NCBI RefSeq assembly: GCF_963583255.1
Contig: NC_084808.1
Location: 14,035,201 to 14,099,200 of the forward strand
Length of the DNA: 64,000 bases
Direction of reading: 5' to 3'
From: Pyrus communis
Lineage: Eukaryota; Streptophyta; Magnoliopsida; Rosales; Rosaceae
Shown here: one piece after another, positions 1-12,892 of the stretch
How the letters are laid out: the number at the start of each line of letters is the position of its first letter
Position numbering within the stretch: the first letter of the stretch is position 1
Program-made: the position numbers and the translations under genes
The notes under the pieces: generated by a model
What the model was told of the DNA's origin: nothing
Databases searched by the model: none
The model's input: only the letters and a program-made list of their open reading frames with translations

Positions 1-2032
1 CACAAACTGCATATTTAGACTCCCCTCGGCCCCACAAACACAACCATACCACCAGTTTAAAAAATAGTTGAGTTTTGACTTGCCAACTTGGAAGGTCCGA
101 CTCTGTGAGCTTTGGTCCGACGAGTTTTAGGCTGAGTCACAATGTTTTAGGACTTGGGGAAGCTGCTACACAACTTTCTAAGGTTCCTAGACTAGGTTTG
201 CAGGAATGTTGACGTTGAAACACAAGGTTTTGAGAAGTTGAGTTTTTGGCCGAACCTTTCGAGGCTTTTTCAGGCCATTTCCCGTCCACTTTTAGACTTT
301 TGGTAGGTATAATCTTGTTCTACTCTTCATAAGCTTCATTTCCATATAAATGTCATGAAAAATGCTTGAGAAATGAGCAAGAAATGAAGCTTTGAATTTT
401 TTCCTAGTTTTCGACGAAACCAAACGGTGACCCATCGGAGAAGATGACGAATATTCCATCAGACTTGACGGTATAGTCTAACGACGTTAGGTCACGCCGT
501 TCACTTCTGTTAACTGTTTAATGAATATTTCGTCAGAAATGACGAAATATTCCTAGCTACCATTCATCTCTGGCCTGCGCATTGAGGTGCATATGGCCGT
601 GGGCTAGGTGGTGCGTGACAATGCGTCCAACCTCCAATTGACTTTCTGTCAATTTGTGTGGGTCCCTTATGTTGAGTAGATCGATTTTGTATATTCAAAC
701 CCTCCATTTGAGCAAATTATAAGGGTTTTATCTAAGTTTTAGTATATGTGTTATTAAATTAAATTATTAGTTATTTCACATATAGGGGAGACTTACCCTG
801 AGGACGTACAAGGACAAGCAAGACTAGGGGCTATGATCCATTAACATACCTGTGAGTGGGCATTTTTGTTTTCGTATATTTGTGTGTGTGTGTGTGTGTA
901 TGTAAACTTTATAGTTTCCACAAATGCTTTTAAATTGATTTATACATTTTATGCCATGTTTTTATTAATTTTAAAAATGTTGTTATGTAGTTAAGATTTA
1001 TATATTGTCATGGCATATTCATATGCATTTTACTTGCTCATAAATGTTGTACTGTTGTGAAATGCTAAAATAATTACGGGATGCGTAGGTAGGTCCAGGT
1101 AAGATTATTATGTTGATTGAAATTGTTGAATCATTATGGCATGCTTATATTCATATAGTTCCCCCATCGTTGCTACACCCAGGTGTTAGTGCTCAGCCCA
1201 GGGCCAGGCTAGTCTTTCACGTGTTGTTCACATTAGCACCGCACACTCGCCTTGGATCCAAGTAGGTGCTAGTCTTATCGTACAGATTGCAATAGGCAAT
1301 TCCGACTCGTATGTGAAAGTGAATAACACTAGTGTTCACGTAATTGTAGCACTATAGCGTATATTATAATTACACCCAACCCTATCATACATGTTGCATT
1401 AGGCGACTTCGACTCGTGTGCTAGCATAGATTGATAAGCCAAAGGTACAATCGTACAGGTCACATTAGATGACTCCGACTTGCATGCTAGTATAGATTAT
1501 TGAGCACATGATTATATTTATATTGCTGATGAGATTGAACTGTGGCATACTTCTGGATTTACTGTTAGCATGCATTTGATTTCATACTTATACGTAGTAT
1601 GATTTTCTAGAAATTATACATGTTTTATAGCAATGGGTTAGTATGTTCAAAAAATAAATGGATTTTACAAATTTTGATTTCTGTGCCCACTTACCCTTCT
1701 GTTTTTCACCCCTCCAGGTCCTAAATAGCTGAATCATTTTGTGGCGTGCGAGGATTTGATAGCAATTCTGACATATCTCCATTTTTATCGTAAGAACTTA
1801 TCCCAATGGTGTAATAAGTACTTCTTTAGTTCAACTACTTTACACTTATGTTATCTGTGGTCTGAATATTTGCAGTTTATGGGTTCTACCCACTACTGTG
1901 CACTCACTTTAGTAGTTAAATTAAGTTCTAATTTCAGTTTTAAGTTATCCACAATTTTACATCACTTACACCTTTGGTTACGTAACCTTTTGGTGATGGC
2001 CAGCATACCTCGACTCCGGTCGGGGTGTGTCA
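1..2032 (+). mobile_element. Gypsy-type LTR, right-hand part
   Basis: Non-coding stretch without a believable gene. It ends in a TG-rich motif GGGGTGTGTCA (to 2032), the usual 3' end of a large group of plant Gypsy LTRs, followed by a degenerate tRNA-iMet primer-site-like string (about 2033-2050, with CTCTGAGC). Inside are a (TG)n microsatellite (about 881-900) and short repeated phrases at 1380-1500 (GACTCCGACT-like). The left LTR end lies outside the window, so length is unknown. The internal region was replaced by an antisense Copia fragment from about 2150. Class assignment rests on recognition of the LTR end and is moderate. Confidence 0.5.
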
Positions 2033-2149
2033 TCTGGCATGCTCTGAGCTATGCTCTAAACATCTAGTATGTGTTGCACTTTAGTTTCAAACTAAGTAAT
2101 GTGAGGATCTAAATGAAACAAAATGGGAGTCATCCACGATAATTCTCAT

Positions 2150-4698
2150 CGTTTTTCTAGAACGGGGACATTCTTATCTCCACTAACGACGGGAAGACTA
2201 TCGCATAGAAGTGACAATCCGCAAAACAAGCGGTAACGTGATCACATGTCAAAGGTTCTAAGTAACGAATAGTAGAAGTAGAATCATAACCGACATAGAT
2301 TCTTATCCTTTTATGAGGACCCATTTTAGTACGTAAGGGTGGCGCAATCGGCACATAGACCACACAATAAAAAACGCACAGTTGTGATATGTCGAGTTCG
2401 TATCCGATAACCAACTGAAGGGCGCTATATGGTTAGGTTGCAACGGGCTTCATACGGACCAACATGGTTGCATGCAATATTGCATGGCCCCAAGCAACGG
2501 TCGAGAGCTTAGTACGTATAACCAACGATCAAGCAGTCATTTGTAAGCACTTAATCAATGCCTATGTCAGGCCGTTCTGGGTGTGAACATGGGGTATTGG
2601 ATGTTTAACTTCAACCCCAACCGACATGCAATAATCATCGAAGGTTTTCGATGTGAATTCTCCAGCATTATCCAATCGAATAGATTTGATCGAATAATCA
2701 TGGTGGTGAGCATAGAGCTTGATAATCTAAGCCAACAGTTTGGAGAAGACATCGTTCTTTATGGACAAGCACATGTGTTACCAACATGTGGAGGTATCAA
2801 CCAATACCATAAAGTATCTAAATGGTCCGCATAGAGGTTGAATCAATCAACATATATCCCAATGAATCTTCTGTAGAAAAATAGGAGGATTCGAACGAAT
2901 CTTGTCATAAGAATGCTTAATGATAAGATTTCCTATGGCGCAAGTTTGACATGTGATTTCCTGAATGAAAGCTAAACTTCAGGTTAGTGGATGCCTATGA
3001 GAGGATTTGGGGATATAACGCATCGATATTCGCCCAAAGTGTCCTAAACGATCATGCCAAAGTGTGACTTTGTGCGCAGTCTTTTAGGTAGGGTCGGCCA
3101 CATACTGGCTCTCAATGGGGCGAATGGTTATAGTATACAAACCACTCATGATACACTCCATCTTCTCTAGAATACTGGCCATATTCATAGGAAGTGATGC
3201 ACAAACATTCAACTCCATTTTCTACATAGGTTTCAACATGGCAATTATTGTCTCGAATGTCTTTAAAGCTCAACAATATTCTTCCGCAATGTGGAGAATA
3301 AAGTGCCTCATCAATGGTCAAGATTGTACCATTTGACAACATTATACGGGCCTGAGAAGATTGTCAGATATGCATTCTTAGGTACAAAGTTAGTGAAATA
3401 GATGCATTCCTGCAAAATGGTGTGCGTGGTTACACTATTTGCCAGACAACTAACTATCCCACTAGTCATACCTAGAAATAAAATTAATTTGAATCGATCA
3501 CATGCATAAAAGTTCTAAAAACATATATCCATTCAAAATAATTTAAGTATTTGAGGATTGTAATTCATAAATTTAATATCCAAAATTAAAACGAAACACC
3601 AACAAATAATCCAAATATAAAGGAAAATTGTTCAAAACTTAAACCAAAGACATAGGGGATTCGACCACTTAGTGGAATTTGGCCCTAGCGGTCTAAAATT
3701 CAATGAAAAATGGTCCATGTCTAATATTCTAATCTTTCATAGGGGTAACGGCCTCGTAAAAATTAGAAACCTTCATCTTTGTATTCTCCGGTTCATGCAC
3801 TTGCATTAAGTTTTATTCAAACTTCCTATGATGAGAATGATATTTAGCAACATCCTCGAGGGAGCACGGCAAACATATGACCAATGTTCATCTGAACCAT
3901 AGGAGTAGCACATATCTGTATCATGGTGTCAGGTGCTTTGCCCTTATTCTTAAAGTTCGAGGCCTTGGGAATGAGGTTAGAACACTTCTGGGCTCGATTC
4001 CCTCCCTTGAATAATCCTTGGCTCTGTTAACCTTGACAGGGTGGCTTCTAGCTACCCTTACCACTCCTAGAATGGCATTTCGGGTATCGATTCTTGCTAT
4101 GGTATGCTTTCGGCACAACGGTCACACTAGTAAGCCAAGCTTGATGATTCTTCATCAACAGTTGATTCTGTTTTTCAGCAAGAAGTAAAACAGAGATCAA
4201 ATCTGAAAGCTTAGTAAACTTTTGAGCCATACATTGTTGAAAATTGGTCGTAAAGAAGGTCGAATAAGTTTTCTCCAAGAGATCATCTTCGATCAAGTCC
4301 TCGTTACAGAACTTGAGAAATGATCAAATTCGACAAACTTCATAATTGAATTCATTCATAGACTTAAAGTCTTTGAAGCGCAGATGCTGCCAATCATGTC
4401 TTGCTTCAGGCAAGAAGATGTCCCTTTGGTGATCGAAACGATCAACCAAAGCGACCTAAAGTGCTCATGGATCTTCCTTAGCAAGGTACTTAGTTTGCAA
4501 TGCATCATGAATGTGTCTTCAGATAAAGATCATGGTAGTGGCTTTCTCAGCTTTACCAACCAGGTTGTCTATCTCAACTTTAATGGTTGGGCGCAAATTC
4601 TTTGTGGTGAGGTGGAACTGCACAACTTGGACCCACTTAAGGTAGTGTCTTCCGGAGACCTTGAAAGCGATAAAGTCAAGTTTGTTCACATTTGACAT
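2150..4698 (-). pseudogene. Truncated antisense Copia gag-protease-integrase remnant
   Basis: Read on the minus strand, the gag start is at 4698 (MSNVNKLDF...). Gag continues to about 3900 with recognisable blocks (LLEKTYSTF, LLLAEKQNQLLMKNHQ). The gag-pre-integrase region is at 3112-3342 (LTIDEALYSP, CLCITSYEYGQ). The integrase core is near 2570-2720 (SIRLDNAGEF, then HTQNG), and the integrase C-terminal part is at 2157-2414 (YELDISQL, YVGYDS, RYLEPLT). Frameshifts and stops separate the blocks, and nothing resembling reverse transcriptase or RNase H follows before the Gypsy LTR. It is a dead fragment truncated at its 3' side. The family is a gag-rich plant Copia lineage unlike the two plus-strand Copia elements in this window. 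Confidence 0.8.
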
Positions 4699-6060
4699 GT
4701 CCCTGTCACAAAGTAAATGGACGAGAATGTGGTTAGTGTAACAGAGACAAATCAATCCGTTCACATAGGAGTAGAACATTCAGGTTCTAATAGACATTTA
4801 TTGGTTTGAATTTAAATGAAAAGCTTTGGGTTTTCATGGGTGATGTTTTAAGAAAAACTTTGGGTTTTCAAACAAGGCATATTTAGAAAACTTCAGGTTT
4901 CGAAAGAGTTATGACCTTCACGTTCATATGTTCCTGCAAGCAAACATAAATATATATCCAAAAATATGCAATAGATATTTGCAAAAATAGGTCTTCGGGG
5001 CTTATGATTATAATTGAAATGTTTTATTTGGACTTTGGATTAAAATTTAATGTTTGGGCGAAAAAATATATACCCAAAGTGCCTAAAAAATAGGCTTTTA
5101 AAGCTTGGGGCCCAAAAACAATGGACCAAAGCCCACGGGGCCTAGGTTGCACAAAAGGTGGGCTGCAATTGTAGGCTCAAACACGGAGGCCCAACATGGG
5201 TGTAGTCGGGTGCTACGCAAACACGAATTCCCCAGCACATAGGCTGGCATCCGGTGTGACGCGGGGCAGGTATAACACCTCAGCCATGAGGGATGGGATA
5301 TGTTGTTATGTGGTGCATGGGGACACCAAAGCCCTCTTGCGCTGGTGTCGTTCGCGGATCGGGGAATTAACTCAGCCAGAAGGCTAGTGAATTGGGTCGA
5401 GACAACAGAAGCAACTAGCAAGCATAACAAAAAAATGGTGTTATACACTACAGGCCATAAGGTCCGAGGCCCATTAGAGCTTGGATCGAAAACCCAGGCC
5501 ACCCCAGTGGTGCTGGGTGTGGATATCGAACTGAAAAAATCTTCAGCGTCGCTTTAGGTGGCGTCACTTCAGTCGGTCATGGCATAGCGATGCACAGGGT
5601 TCAACTGGAACCCTAATTTTTGGATGGAAAGCAAGGTTTCGATGTTGGGGTCTGAGAAACCATAAGAATTCAAAGAATCGAAAATTCAACAATATTCATC
5701 GGATTTTTTGAGAAACCCATTGTCACCGACAATGGTTTGGTCTTAGAATACGACGACAGCTCATGGTTTTCTAGGAAAAACGATGGTGAGGCCATGGCCG
5801 ACTGCAAGTGGCACTGTGTTCGTGGGTTCGACGCCAAAAACAACGTTGTCTTCTTCGACGGAGCAAGAGGCTGGGCTCCAATGCATCTCCACTCAAAAGC
5901 TCGCGTGTAGGCTCGGCTCCAGCAACACAAGTTGTTGGGCTCGGCAGCTTGATAGCTGCGACTCGCTAGGGTTTCATGAAAAATTGTTGTGTTCCTTCCG
6001 AGTGCAATATATGGTTAATATAATGGCACAAGTAAGGGTGTTGAACTATAGGGACTGATT
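4699..6060 (-). mobile_element. Probable leader and LTR of the antisense Copia fragment
   Basis: This lies immediately upstream, in element orientation, of the gag start at 4698. It has two short near-repeats of the phrase CTTTGGGTTTTCA (about 4825 and 4858) and a GC-richer block at 5100-5560 unlike the AT-rich surroundings. No conserved protein was seen in any frame. The position fits the 5' leader and LTR, but I could not define LTR ends or find a second LTR, so the boundaries are approximate. Confidence 0.35.
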
Positions 6061-7555
6061 AGAACTCTACAAATTACTTGCTTTATGTGGACCCTTACTA
6101 ACAATGAAAATGAAAACTAAATTTAGATTTTTGTTTTGGAAGCTAAAGTAACTTCAAATGCAAGACAAGATAAAGATGAATGATAGATTGATTCAGAAAC
6201 GATGGGAACGGAACTAGAGATACCAATTTCACCATTACAAGCCAATTCCATGAAATTTAAGTCAAAACGCATTCAACTCTCTTCGTTGTGATTATTTATG
6301 ATCATCCATTTGATGTGTGGTTGTGATCAAGTACTCCTAATCTGCAACCTAGTTGTGATGTTCAATTTAGATTACCAATTAAGAATCCATTAAGAACAAG
6401 AAAACTTTAAGGAACCAAATAAATCACATGGCATGATGTATGCATAACAGTTTCTTCATTCATTCATATGTCCACCAAGATTAAGCATGATTTGTACTAT
6501 AACCTTGATCAAATAATATGTAAGCAGCCCTAATGGTGATCAAACATTAAGATTAACAAATAAATTATACAATAAAATCAATGAATGAAACAAGAACATA
6601 GATTGGTAATTTGAACACTTTAACTTAATAACATAGAGTAGGTTTACAAGGCTTCATTGAAATCCCCAGCTATGAACTTAATTATACAACATGATTACAG
6701 AATATATTAATATCAAGAACAACATGAATGAAATTAAATTCTGATGTTGAACTTCTCCAAGAACAGCGCGGCTGCGTGGTTTCTTTGGTGGTTGTGGATG
6801 GTGAATGGAGAAAGGATTTTGTCTCTGGAAGAAAGGCCAAAGAAGGAGAAGAGAGAGAGCTATAGGCATCCCAAGGGGAAGCTTATGTAAAAGTGGCTAA
6901 AACTCTCAGTTTTATAAGGTTAAAGAGGCTGTTATAGAATGCCAAGACATCACAGTAATAGAGCATTTATTTCAAATGTTTTTTGCTGTTATTGGTCTCT
7001 TAAAGGGCCATGTTGATCACCATATTCAATTGTACACTTTGAATCTCTCTCTACATCAGAATCTTTATTTAATTCTCCACTTTCAGCACGATTTTGCCTC
7101 ATTTACCCTCAAATGGCTCTAAAATACAATTAACTGCACATTAACACAAAAGAGAGTAAAACGCAACCAGTTTAACTAAAAAAATATCACAAATAGACTA
7201 GGAATAGATGGTATAAATCTATGAAATATATGAGTTATCAAAAACCCTAATTTTTCATATATTTTTTTCAATTTTAATTCAATTCCAGCTTATAAATCAT
7301 GTATAATCAAGATATAATTCAATGTATAAATATATATTTGATACAATTCATGACAATATCAATTCACATAATTCAATAATTATTAATATAATGCATACAC
7401 AATATATGTAGAATCTAAAATTTGTAAAACGTAAAGTTAGGTCATGCATTATGATGAATGTTCATGTTATTAGGGCTGCAAAAATATCGAGATAAAATTT
7501 ATTGCTTTGGAAGAACTTGATTGCTTGATGATGTTGATGAACTAGTTTGATGCAG
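6061..7555. other. Intergenic, no gene recognised
   Basis: AT-rich sequence with only short open frames. It may be more LTR or leader sequence of an unrecognised retroelement, but I see no domain, terminal repeat or splice-supported exon. Confidence 0.5.
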
Positions 7556-7870
7556 AAAATTTCACGTCAGATTCCTAAGCGCAACGATAGAAACGTGTTG
7601 ATAACGTGTAGTAACTTATTTTATTTGACAAGGAAGAGAGAGGGGGCGGTAAGCAGAGTAAAGAGAGAGATGTGTGTATGAGGGATGTGTGTAGGGTTGT
7701 GTTATTCCCCCTACGCAATGCCTTTATTTATAGTAATAAGGGATGGAAGAATCCTTCTCCTTCAAGGACTACAATCCTAATACGGAAGAATAACTAGTAT
7801 CAGATCTAATCTAGGATTTACACAATCACACTTTAACATAATAACTATAACACATTTGAAAATATATCTC
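7556..7870 (-). mobile_element. LTR-like repeat, copy A
   Basis: A GA-rich run, then a T-rich promoter-like block that on the minus strand reads CTATAAATAAAGG (about 7722-7734), then a stretch shared with 11190-11550 (GGATTTACACAATCACA). Order and spacing of the blocks are the same in both copies, so they are diverged members of one LTR-type repeat in minus orientation. No terminal dinucleotides or target duplications were confirmed. Confidence 0.4.
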
Positions 7871-7948
7871 TATAAATTTCAAAAAAATGAACATCAATTG
7901 CAATTTTAGAATTCAAAAACTCATGCCAATCAAAGTTTTCAAAATCAA

Positions 7949-8075
7949 GTGGCTTTTTACCAGAGTGGTAGAATTGTGTTGAGTCCTTACATGATGACGT
8001 AGGTTCAAACCTCGTTGGTAGCTAATTTAACATTTAATCTAACAAAATCTATCATTTGACAACAACAAAAATAAT
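7949..8075 (+). mobile_element. tRNA-derived SINE with target-site duplication (family 1)
   Basis: About 127 bp starting GTGGCTTTTTACCAGAGTGG (A-box-like). It has a B-box-like GTAGGTTCAAACCTCG (about 8009-8024) and a tail AATCTAACAAAATCTATC-TTTGAC followed by a short CAA-rich end. It is flanked by near-identical 14-bp direct repeats GTTTTCAAAATCAA (7935-7948) and GTTTTCAGAATCAA (8076-8089). The body matches the SINE at 8903-9018 in the other orientation, which supports a real short retroposon. Confidence 0.75.
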
Positions 8076-8089
8076 GTTTTCAGAATCAA

Positions 8090-8885
8090 ATTAAATTTGG
8101 AACTTTCGAAATTATGTAACAAGATAAAAAATATCTCAGCTTCGAATCTCTCTCTTTTACCCACTCTAAAGAATAGAAACTTATACTAGTGTTTAATATA
8201 TTTTGATGGCATATTATTTAATAGAAACGAAAGAATTGTAAGAAATAGGGAATATATTTTTGTATATATGTATTAGAATAGAGGAAGTAAGGAAAAAAAA
8301 ATTGATAAACTAGTCTTCCTGGGTTAGTGGGACTGGCTCACCATATATATGTATTTTTTTAGTTTTATATTTATAAATTCATTGAATCTAGTGGCTAAGA
8401 TCTAATATGATTAAATCCAAAGGTAAAAAAAAAAAAAGATCTAACGCTCCAAATTTAAATCCAATGGCTAAAGTAATTAAAACATATTATTTTATGTGTT
8501 TTATATTCTTTCATAGTGTTCGACGAGTTTCATGGTGTCGGTTTAGTGATTTTTTAATATTTAATCTAAATATTTTTAGGTTAAAATGTTCATAAAACTA
8601 AATCAAGATAGTCTACATAATTTATTTTACTTTTAAAAAATTACTTTAAGAACAAAATTATTCTAAATTCATTTTTTAATAATCTTAGGCTAAAAATTTA
8701 ACCCATGAGGGTTGGAGGAGAAAAAATGTTTCTACATTAAAACCTAAATTTTCAGAGTTAAAAATTTTAAGTTTTAACCCAAAGATTGGAGATGGTCTTA
8801 GTTGGCCTGATTTTGGATTTTCAAATACTAACTTACGGAATTTAAAAGGAACCCTGCATTCCTTTTTATTCATATGTGTTTGTAT
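8090..8885. other. AT-rich intergenic, nothing recognised
   Basis: Low-complexity AT-rich DNA with short A and T runs. The open frames here are short and have no recognisable domains. Confidence 0.5.
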
Positions 8886-8902
8886 GATTCAAATATGCGT
8901 AT

Positions 8903-9018
8903 TATTTTTTTTTTGTCAAACGATAGATTTTGTTAGATTAGCCACCGACGGAGTTTGAACCCACACTATCATGCAAGGGCTCAATACTTTTCCCCCACTG
9001 TGGTAAATGACCACTTGC
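8903..9018 (-). mobile_element. tRNA-derived SINE with target-site duplication (family 1)
   Basis: On the minus strand it reads GTGGTCATTTACCACAGTGG, then a B-box GGGTTCAAACTCCG, then CTAATCTAACAAAATCTATC and GTTTGAC, followed by a poly-A tail (plus-strand T run 8904-8914). Flanking direct repeats of about 16 bp are present: GATTCAAATATGCGTA (8886-8901) and GATTCAAATATCCGTG (9019-9034). Same family as 7949-8075. Confidence 0.8.
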
Positions 9019-9035
9019 GATTCAAATATCCGTGT

Positions 9036-11185
9036 TAGTTAACAAAGGAAACTCAAAAAATTTTAAAAATCCAATTTTAATTCCCTGCAAGTAAAGATGC
9101 CATAAACTTCACCCATCTTTACTTGGATTAATTTGGAACTTTTGGATTCCAAATAACTAACATACATTCTAAATTAAAATCTTATAACTAATACTTTATT
9201 TCTAAACCAAACCTAACAATTGCAGATTATTACTTGCAAATATTAATGAAAGTTTGCTTGATCATGATACTAACAAACACATTAAATAGTTTGAAGAAGT
9301 ACAAAACAAACACTAATTAATAATTTTCTTCGATAAAAGCCAAATTCCAAAATTGGGTTGGCTTTGACACTAACATGACTATTTTATTATTCGTGTTTAC
9401 ATGTTGGTTTTTGTGTCAAGTAATGCTCAATCCAAACTCACTTTGTATCAAATTCAATTTGTATTATCGTATTGATCTTTCAAAGTTGCGATCGTTAATC
9501 ATAAAATTGCATTAACCATGCATTAATAAGTTTAGATTTTTGAGCAATCTTTAGCTCATTCTCTTATATGTAACTTATTACGACTTTTATACATTTACAT
9601 ATATGTGTTATTTCATTATATTTCTAAATGTTTTATAAGAGAGAGAAAGATCTAGAGTTTGCTTTGTGAATGTGGGGGTTGCAATTGTTTCTTCATATTG
9701 AAATAATGGTCACATGGAACTTGAGAAGAAGAAAAGAAAAGAAAAGACCCAAAATTAAGCCTCCATATAGAGCCATCATTTGCGCAAACACATTCCCATA
9801 GAATTTTGTTCTAATAATTTTCTAATTCTCGTATCCCATATACCTTCCCAAATCTTTCACTAATTTGATTTGACCATGTTATCTCTCATTTGACTCCAAA
9901 ATAATTAAGCACTAATATGCTCTCATTATACCCCGATAATAATTAATGCAAAGATATAATTTCGAAAATAAATTATTCCGTGTTTCCATCCACTGCCACA
10001 TATCTTATTTGGTATCTAATAATTCATTTACCAACAGATTTTTTTTTGACACATTTAGTATTATAAATTGGAGGTTTTTTTTTTTTTTTTTATTCTTTTT
10101 TAAATTTGCTGGCTAATGTTTACATCTTTAGTAAGAGGACTAAACACCTATTCGGAGAAGAGAACACCCCATCTATGCGTACCTGTATTTTTAGTTGCAT
10201 ACGAGGCTATGGATCGAATGTGCAACTTCAGAATAATGCGGAACATAAGAGAAAACAATCGTAATACTTCAAAACTTAGCTTCAGCGCACTCATTTCTCC
10301 ACGCAACATTTGACGAAACCAACTTTTTCTTCAACTCTATTTCTTGTGGCGCAAGACCCACTCACGTAAGAAACAGCTATAACAGGGAAGTACAATTCTG
10401 CAGCAGCATAGTTACAACATTTATATACATTCCAATGATCAATAAATAATAGCATACTAGCAGTGACGGACGCATAATTTTTCATTTGGGGGCATACACA
10501 AGGATAAATTCCAGTGTTCTAAACAATAATCATTGATAACATCTAGGTTAGGTTCGGGTGCAGGATTTCCAAGTCTTTAGGGAGCAATGCCAAGTTAGTT
10601 AGAAGAGGAGATTAAAAGGCTATTCGCACATTACAAAGACATGTGAGCGAGATTCAAATCTCTCTCTATTTGGAATGAATTATTGCACATCCCTTTCATA
10701 TGTCTTAGTAATACTCATGAAGAACGTTTCAAATTCTCTCTATCCAAATTTTTAACAATTGAAAGATGGTCGAAGAAAAATTCTCTATTTGACATGTCTT
10801 CTTCCTATACATATGAATTTCATTGGACCCAAAAATAATCCAGCGGAAGAATTTTTTTTAGCTAGAATTACATATCCACAGGACCACAGATGAAATTTTG
10901 AAAAGGATCATGATCCCTATTGGGGTTTAATTAGGTCCACTATTGAGTAATATAAATCCTTCTCCAATGGAATCGAACAGAAACTTCAATAGGACGGTTC
11001 TGCTAGCAGCTTAGACACGGGGTGAAATTAAACTCTGTTAGATTGAATCAAAATTCTAAAAACACTCGTATTTTTGTGAAATGTGTCTTACAAACGATGT
11101 GACTAAAAATTATTCACTACTCTATAGTTTTTTTTCAAGAAATTGACTCGCAATTGTTATACCACAGGTTCGCAAATTATTGATA
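9036..11185. other. Intergenic, no gene recognised
   Basis: AT-rich DNA with a long T run near 10075-10100. Open frames at 10116-10313 and 10291-10485 overlap on opposite strands and lack domains. I see no terminal repeats or splice-supported coding sequence. Confidence 0.5.
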
Positions 11186-11189
11186 ATTG

Positions 11190-11555
11190 TTGTAGACCTA
11201 TTTGATCAAACTAATCTAAGAGATTGGAGAGAGAGGGGGCCGGTGGTATTGAGAGAGAAGAGAGAGTGATTTAATTGTGAAGTGTGTTTGTATCACCCAT
11301 TGTGCCTTTATTTATAGTAGTAGGATAGGCAAAAACCTTTCCCTTTAGGATTACAACTCTTAATAGGCAATCAACTCCTAATAGGACTAGGATTTACACA
11401 ATCACATTTCTATTCTAAATATGACTGCAACACTCCTCCTTGAGTGTGTAAATACTCAACAAACCATTGCCTCCTAATAAGAATATAAGATACATTCATA
11501 TATTTACTAGGATTTACACAATCACATCCTATTCTAAATATGACCGCAACAATAA
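11190..11555 (-). mobile_element. LTR-like repeat, copy B
   Basis: Same block order as 7556-7870: GA-rich tract with GAGAGAGGGGGC, CCTTTATTTATAGTAGTA (minus-strand TATA-like), TCCTAATAGG and GGATTTACACAATCACA. The last block plus TATTCTAAATATGAC occurs twice here, at about 11390 and 11510, so this copy carries an internal duplication of about 120 bp. Confidence 0.4.
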
Positions 11556-12890
11556 TGATTTTTTGAATATACTAAGTTAATTTTTGTCTTTAAAACCTCC
11601 AAGGTCAAGAGAATAAATAATTAAACATATGTTAAGAGAACCAAAAATAATTTAACGAAATAGAGAAAATATCATATAGAAAGATTCACCACAAAAGACC
11701 TACTTAATAAAGAGCCCTGCATGTGACCTAATCAAGATTACGATGAGTCGTCTAAATTACCAATATCTATCCATATTTGATCAATAAATCAATACTTTAG
11801 CCTTGGTTCATTTGTTTTTCCATTTTTATTAGTTTGTACATGTAATAGCGTCCGGACAAATATCATTTCCATTTTTATTATTTGGTGGAATATTTGAACT
11901 CCTCCAAATTTATTATTTAAATTGATTAATTATTTGATGGAGTTTGGTCAACCGAACTTCTCATAATATGAAAAGAGTAGAATCTCACCAAGAGAACACA
12001 AAAAGTTGGTATTATGGGTGGGAATAGAAAATGACATAAATCCAAACCAATTACAAAGTAATATGTATGTGTACGCGTATGGAATTAACAATTTGGGGAA
12101 GATCGATCTCTTCTAAAATTATTTTCAACAAACTAATATAACACATTTTTTAAATCAAATTCACGCATCATCATATGTAGTGGAGAATACACAAATCCGC
12201 TTACCTGTAAAAGAATGAACAATTGTATGCAACCAAAGATCAGAGGGGGTGTGCCAATCAAAGACTCTCTAACGATCAATTTAGTAAGCAATATTATGAG
12301 ACTAAGTAGTATGCAAGAGAATAAGTAAGCGAAAATTACGCTACCAAAGATGAACCTTAAAATGGTGTATTTATACTAGTCAAGATACAAACCATTTAAG
12401 ATATGGAATCTGTATCAAACCCAGAGAATCCCGTAGGATATCTAGGAGTGGATATTGCATCTTCTTACGAGTATGATTACTTGCGGCGCATACCAATCCT
12501 TAGATTGTAAGAACTCCAAGAATATTCGAAACTTATTGATTCCTTTCTGGATTAGGTTTCCGTGTCTTACAGAACAAGTATGGCCAATCTTAGCAAAGTT
12601 GTCGAACTTTGCCCACTGTTTCGCAACAGGATGATGGTGTCATCATTATTCATTTGTGCAGTCTCTTTGGGGAAGTTGTTGAGTCCATGACCAGATTTAT
12701 GAGGTATTCATTTTCTAATTCACCTTACTCCAACTTCGGAAAATAATGGTCCAACAATTGCACTTAACTATGTATCTGAAAATGGCTTGTTCCCCTTAAG
12801 GATGGATAGTTACCCAAAGACCATGCCTTTCAGGGTAGATAGGAATACATACCAGATTCTCATGGCATCTTGACTTCGTAACTCACAAAC
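11556..12890. other. Intergenic repeat debris
   Basis: No coding sequence recognised. The segment at about 12625-12750 is a diverged copy of 51990-52115; both run from GATGATGGTG to TTATGAGGTATT-like and CCTTACTCC phrases in the same order, so both are fragments of one repeat. The stretch GTATTTATACTAGTC (12366-12380) is TATA-like on the minus strand. Confidence 0.4.
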
Positions 12891-12892
12891 TT

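Noticed and set aside
5098..5557. Overlapping open frames on both strands in a GC-richer block
   Set aside because: Position fits the LTR or leader of the antisense Copia; no conserved protein in either direction.
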